In this document: piece by piece, positions 7,730 through 10,000 of the stretch
Layout: each line of letters starts with the position of its first letter
Position numbering within the stretch: the stretch's first letter is position 1
From: Penaeus vannamei
Lineage: Eukaryota; Arthropoda; Malacostraca; Decapoda; Penaeidae
DNA: 10,000 nt
Assembly (NCBI RefSeq): GCF_042767895.1
Contig: NC_091576.1
Span: 11,199,777 to 11,209,776, forward strand
Reading direction: 5' to 3'
Translations under genes and position numbers: made by a program
The notes under the pieces: generated by a model
Told to the model about the DNA's origin: nothing
Databases searched by the model: none
What the model saw: the letters and a program-made list of their open reading frames with translations, nothing else

Positions 7730-7919
7730 ATATGACAGTTATGATTTTGATTGTACACTATAGCAGTCCTCAGGATATGACAATTATGATTTATTTTGAC
7801 TGTATATTATACTATTCCTCATGATATAAGTTTTTATTTATTCTGATTGTACATTTTACTATTCCTCGTGATATGAAAATTATGATTTATTTTGATTGTT
7901 CATTATACTATTCCTCATG
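7730..7919 (+). repeat. degenerate 45-49 bp tandem repeat, four copies
   Basis: Copies start near 7730, 7775, 7824 and 7871, with a partial fifth at 7920. The shared core reads ATATGACAATTATGATTTAT, then TTTGATTGTACATTATACTA, then TTCCTC. Copies have diverged, so the array is old. Confidence 0.8.
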
Positions 7920-7973
7920 ATAATGCCCATGTCTGTGATATGCAAAATTTATTATATCTTGAATATAATGGAT

Positions 7974-7979
7974 AATAAA
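7974..7979 (+). terminator. candidate polyadenylation signal
   Basis: AATAAA about 305 bp after the transposase stop. A second AATAAA is at 8143-8148. In AT-rich DNA such hexamers occur by chance. Confidence 0.25.
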
Positions 7980-7988
7980 AACATGAAA

Positions 7989-8048
7989 ATTGATATTGTT
8001 TCCTTTATCAAAATAACAATTAATATTGTTTCCTTTATCAAAATAACA
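7989..8048 (+). repeat. 30-bp tandem duplication
   Basis: Copies 7989-8018 and 8019-8048 differ at one base (G7992 versus A8022). Core: TATTGTTTCCTTTATCAAAA. Its high identity makes it younger than the neighbouring 47-bp array. Confidence 0.9.
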
Positions 8049-8283
8049 ATTTCTGCTTATTGCAAGTAGATTGGCAAATGTTTCAAGTATGATGGTATAA
8101 AAGCAAGTAAAGTAAGGTGTATGTCATGAATTATTTATAGTAAATAAATAACCTTAAAATACAGCATTCATCCAAAACCAAATTTGAGTGACACAAAGAA
8201 AGAAAACTGAAAACTTGTATCAATGAAAAAGATTGCAAAGCATCGAGACATAATCCTGGTGGCAGGATAACATTTAATATGAT

Positions 8284-9296
8284 TTAAGAGTCCAGCTCCA
8301 GTTTCTTCTCCCAAAACATTCTTTTAGCCCTTAGCATATGCATTTTTCTTGGTGGTATTCTTCCAAATGCTCGTGTTCGTTTGTTTAACATAGTTTCTAA
8401 CTCCATCTTATGTTTATAGTACCTTTCAATAGCACATGAGATTTGAATTTGTGATTTCTGTTTTTCAGTTTTTGCCCTTAGTTTCTTTCTTAGTTTCTTA
8501 TATGGGCTTTCCCTTTTCTGTTGATTTTCCAACGGGTCCACTAATAAGTTATAATTCAATATCACCAATGTCACTGCAGCATATTACTTCACTTGAGGTT
8601 AAGTTGCTGGTTTCACCTATATTAGTCGTCTGTGAAGTAAAAGAAAGATTTCTAGCTTGGGAGTTATCTGAAAAAAAAAAAAAAATGAGATATATGATAT
8701 ACAAATAAGTATTTCTGACTGTCATATACACAAATCTTTGATGACATTAATTTTATCACCTTGCTCATGTAGGCCTGCATCCAAATCCCACTCATTATGA
8801 AGGGGATCTAGTTCTTGAATGATCATAAGAATGCCTGTGGTGTCTTCATCTATTGGTGCAGGCGGTGACCCACCACCAGTTTTATTTTTTCAAATTTAGA
8901 TTTTGCATAACTATTTTTAGCTCTGAAAAGGAATGAGAAATCGACATTATTTTATGATTTGGCCTTTATGTCAATGGTAGAGTCTTCTTGGTTAGTTATG
9001 ACCTGATTCAATGTAATTTCTTTTTATGTGTCATGATTGCGTGTCAAAAATTTCATGTTGCATGTAAACTTACTTATTTCTGATGTTTTCCCAGATCTTT
9101 CTCACTTGCTGGGGAGTTCTCATGCACCCAGTTTTGTTATTAAAGTTTTCGGCAATTTCCTGCCAAACCTTGTGCTTTTTGTAACTATTGTGTGACTTGT
9201 TGCTTTGTCACCAATAACATCATAATGATCTTTGACTAAATCAAGCAAAATGTCTTTATCCGAGGCAGAAACAGGGGCAACTCTCTTTGATGTACC
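8284..9296 (-). pseudogene. Harbinger Myb/SANT-like DNA-binding protein, three exons, frameshifted
   Basis: Partner protein of Harbinger transposases, which binds transposon ends and helps the transposase reach DNA. Exon 1 (about 9296-9074) reads SDKDILLDLVKDHYDVIGD and then, after a shift at the T-run 9176-9180, HKVWQEIAENFNNKTG and RTPQQVRKIWENIRNK, a Myb/SANT trihelix with spaced Trp residues. The donor is AATAA/GTAAGT (GT at 9073-9072). The exon 2 acceptor is TTTTCAG (exon from 8922), in phase: KAKNSYAKSKFE, a shift, then the linker KTGGGSPPAPID. Exon 3 follows a 14-T tract and CAG (from 8668). It holds a basic coiled-coil tail (KKLRKKLRAKTEKQ) after another shift near 8550, ending at 8284. 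No ATG is seen in exon 1. Gene order and orientation fit an autonomous Harbinger. Confidence 0.75.
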
Positions 9297-9395
9297 TGCG
9301 ACTAGGTAAACAAAGTCAAATTTCCCGCGTGCGACTAGGTAAACAAATTCAAATTTCCCGCGTGCGACTAGGTAAACAAATTCAAATTTCCCGCG
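9297..9395 (+). repeat. 33-bp tandem repeat, three copies, inside the right end
   Basis: Copies 9297-9329, 9330-9362 and 9363-9395 are exactly 33 bp. Copies 2 and 3 are identical and copy 1 differs at one base. Each contains GCGACTAGGTAAAC and AAATTTCCCGCG. The array abuts the start of the Myb-like exon and may supply its acceptor. It is a candidate subterminal binding array. Confidence 0.92.
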
Positions 9396-9407
9396 TCGTT
9401 CAAAGTT

Positions 9408-9529
9408 GGTGATGTTCTATCCAGCGAATGCACGGGCGAAGGATCGCCTGACGAAAGTGTTGTTTCGTGGTACGCTCGGAAAGGGCAGGCGATCGCCTGC
9501 CCTTTCCCGAAACTTTTATGGTACGGCCC
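9408..9529 (-). repeat. right terminal inverted repeat with 30-bp palindrome
   Basis: Read inward on the minus strand: GGGCCGTACCATAAAA, a hairpin, CGTACCACGAAACAACACT (9474-9456), CAGGCGATC (9450-9442) and GAACATCACC. It matches the left end block for block except that the left end has two hairpin modules. Confidence 0.7.
9478..9507. repeat. perfect 30-bp palindrome
   Basis: Arm GGAAAGGGCAGGCGA meets its exact complement at a GATC centre (9491-9494). It contains CAGGCGATC on both strands (9486-9494 and 9499-9491). It could extrude as a cruciform or bind a dimeric protein. Confidence 0.95.
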
Positions 9530-9649
9530 ATAATGCTTTAACCATGCATCAAAGGTACCATATCTTGCCCACGCCTGTGCAGTTAGTCAGCGTGGTTGCT
9601 CCCCAACAACCCTCGGGAAACCTTCTCTTTACCTCGGTATGTAGACAAG

Positions 9650-9651
<2 letters not shown>
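9530..9651. other. right flank before the A-run
   Basis: Unique sequence outside the transposon. A plus-strand frame (MHQRYHILPTPVQLV) is open to the A-run, but nothing supports it as a gene. GTACCATA at 9555-9562 mirrors TATGGTAC at 9517-9524 across the transposon end. Confidence 0.35.

Positions 9652-9701
<50 letters not shown>
9652..9701 (+). repeat. run of 50 A
   Basis: Uninterrupted A50. It could be a mononucleotide microsatellite or the old tail of a retroposed transcript. No AATAAA precedes it and no flanking duplication was found. The true length is uncertain in any assembly. Confidence 0.9.
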
Positions 9702-9702
<1 letters not shown>

Positions 9703-9707
9703 ACGTT

Positions 9708-9905
9708 CTATCTGGAAACACCAAACTCATTTGCTGCTTTCTTCTGTCTGCATTGCTTCGTTTTTATGATTTTTTTTCGGCATTTGGGGCAATTGATGGG
9801 CTTAGATTTCAAACTGGGATGGACACTAAAGTCTATTTCGTCTTCATTGGCACAGCATAATCTTAAGAATAACCCAATATCGATGCAGGACTGAGAACGA
9901 AACAT
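9708..9905 (-). pseudogene. short ORF with CxxC and HTH-like end, possible transposase remnant
   Basis: 65 codons from ATG 9905 (MFRSQSCIDIGLF...). The middle is acidic, then NCPKCRKKIIKTKQC gives a CPKC motif, and it ends QKKAANEFGVSR before TAG. The last stretch resembles the start of a psq or CENP-B-type helix-turn-helix (compare K-A-A-x-E-F-G-V), as in pogo-like transposases. If so, it breaks off in mid-motif next to the A-run. Another frame upstream (QVWREESGHSVTEAREK, near 9950-9905) is also protein-like. The family was not identified; a chance frame is possible. Confidence 0.25.
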
Positions 9906-10000
9906 TTCTCACGGGCTTCCGTCACGGAATGGCCACTTTCCTCCCGCCAAACCTGGTGCCTGAAAACGCGCATGTGCAGAAGATTATTGTAAAGAACTGT

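Larger units (their letters stand above)
7669..8283. other. AT-rich spacer between the two convergent transposon genes
   Basis: Holds the 3' ends of both Harbinger genes, two tandem-repeat blocks (7730-7919 and 7989-8048) and a candidate polyadenylation signal. No coding frame is credible. Confidence 0.6.
1488..9529 (+). mobile_element. PIF/Harbinger DNA transposon, dead, with nested LINE
   Basis: The two ends match as inverted repeats: GGCCGTACTATAAAA at 1489-1503 pairs with GGCCGTACCATAAAA read on the minus strand from 9528. A second block, CGTACCACAAAACAACACT (1614-1632), matches 18 of 19 bases of the minus-strand block at 9474-9456. ATA lies directly outside both ends, though typical Harbinger duplications are TAA or TTA. 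Inside are the two hallmark genes of the superfamily, a HARBI1-type DDE transposase and a Myb/SANT-like protein, facing each other. The element is 8.0 kb now and about 4.5 kb without the LINE and one copy of its target duplication. Both genes are broken, so it cannot move by itself. The exact outer base is uncertain by one or two positions. Confidence 0.8.

Noticed and set aside
2704..9296. All frameshifts being sequencing error
   Set aside because: The embedded LINE keeps more than 2 kb open, so the error rate cannot be that high. Individual homopolymer indels may still be errors.
9297..9395. CRISPR-like array
   Set aside because: The 33-bp units are directly adjacent with no spacers, in eukaryotic DNA.
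9406..9894. 162-codon plus-strand ORF containing a long lysine run
   Set aside because: It is held open by the A50 run and starts inside the transposon's right terminal repeat.

Overview
The window looks like animal nuclear DNA, probably from an arthropod. The RTE retrotransposon resembles copies I associate with decapod crustaceans, but that is family recall and was not searched. Supporting a eukaryote are spliced genes with GT..AG introns, non-LTR and Harbinger transposons, an AT-rich background, microsatellites and a run of 50 A. I see no ordinary single-copy host gene that I can name.

Layout. (1) Positions 1-1487 are left flank. They hold a proline-rich ORF on the minus strand (466-65) and, facing away from it, a plus-strand run of protein-like frames broken by frameshifts (632-1301). 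Neither was recognised. (2) Positions 1488-9529 are one large PIF/Harbinger DNA transposon with complex, hairpin-rich terminal inverted repeats. It carries the two genes expected of an autonomous Harbinger, arranged convergently: a HARBI1-like DDE transposase on the plus strand (exons 2704-2920 and 3285 onward, ending at 7668) and a Myb/SANT-like DNA-binding protein on the minus strand (9296-8284). Both are pseudogenes. (3) Positions 3853-7383, inside the transposase gene, hold a minus-strand RTE-clade LINE of about 3.5 kb with APE-type endonuclease and reverse transcriptase. It is flanked by an exact 11-bp target-site duplication (3842-3852 and 7384-7394), and it separates the second catalytic Asp of the transposase from the catalytic Glu. 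(4) Positions 9530-10000 are right flank, with 50 A and a short minus-strand ORF with a CxxC motif and a helix-turn-helix-like end.

How the parts relate. In intact Harbinger elements the transposase cuts and joins DNA, and the Myb-like partner binds transposon ends and assists the transposase in the nucleus. Here both proteins are broken by stops and frameshifts. The LINE came later: its first 2.1 kb of ORF is still open, but its reverse transcriptase has lost motif B, carries an Asp-to-Tyr change in motif A and is frameshifted just after the FADD box. The window is therefore a fossil nest of two dead elements. The most unusual features are the modular hairpin termini of the Harbinger and the unidentified divergent coding pair in the left flank.
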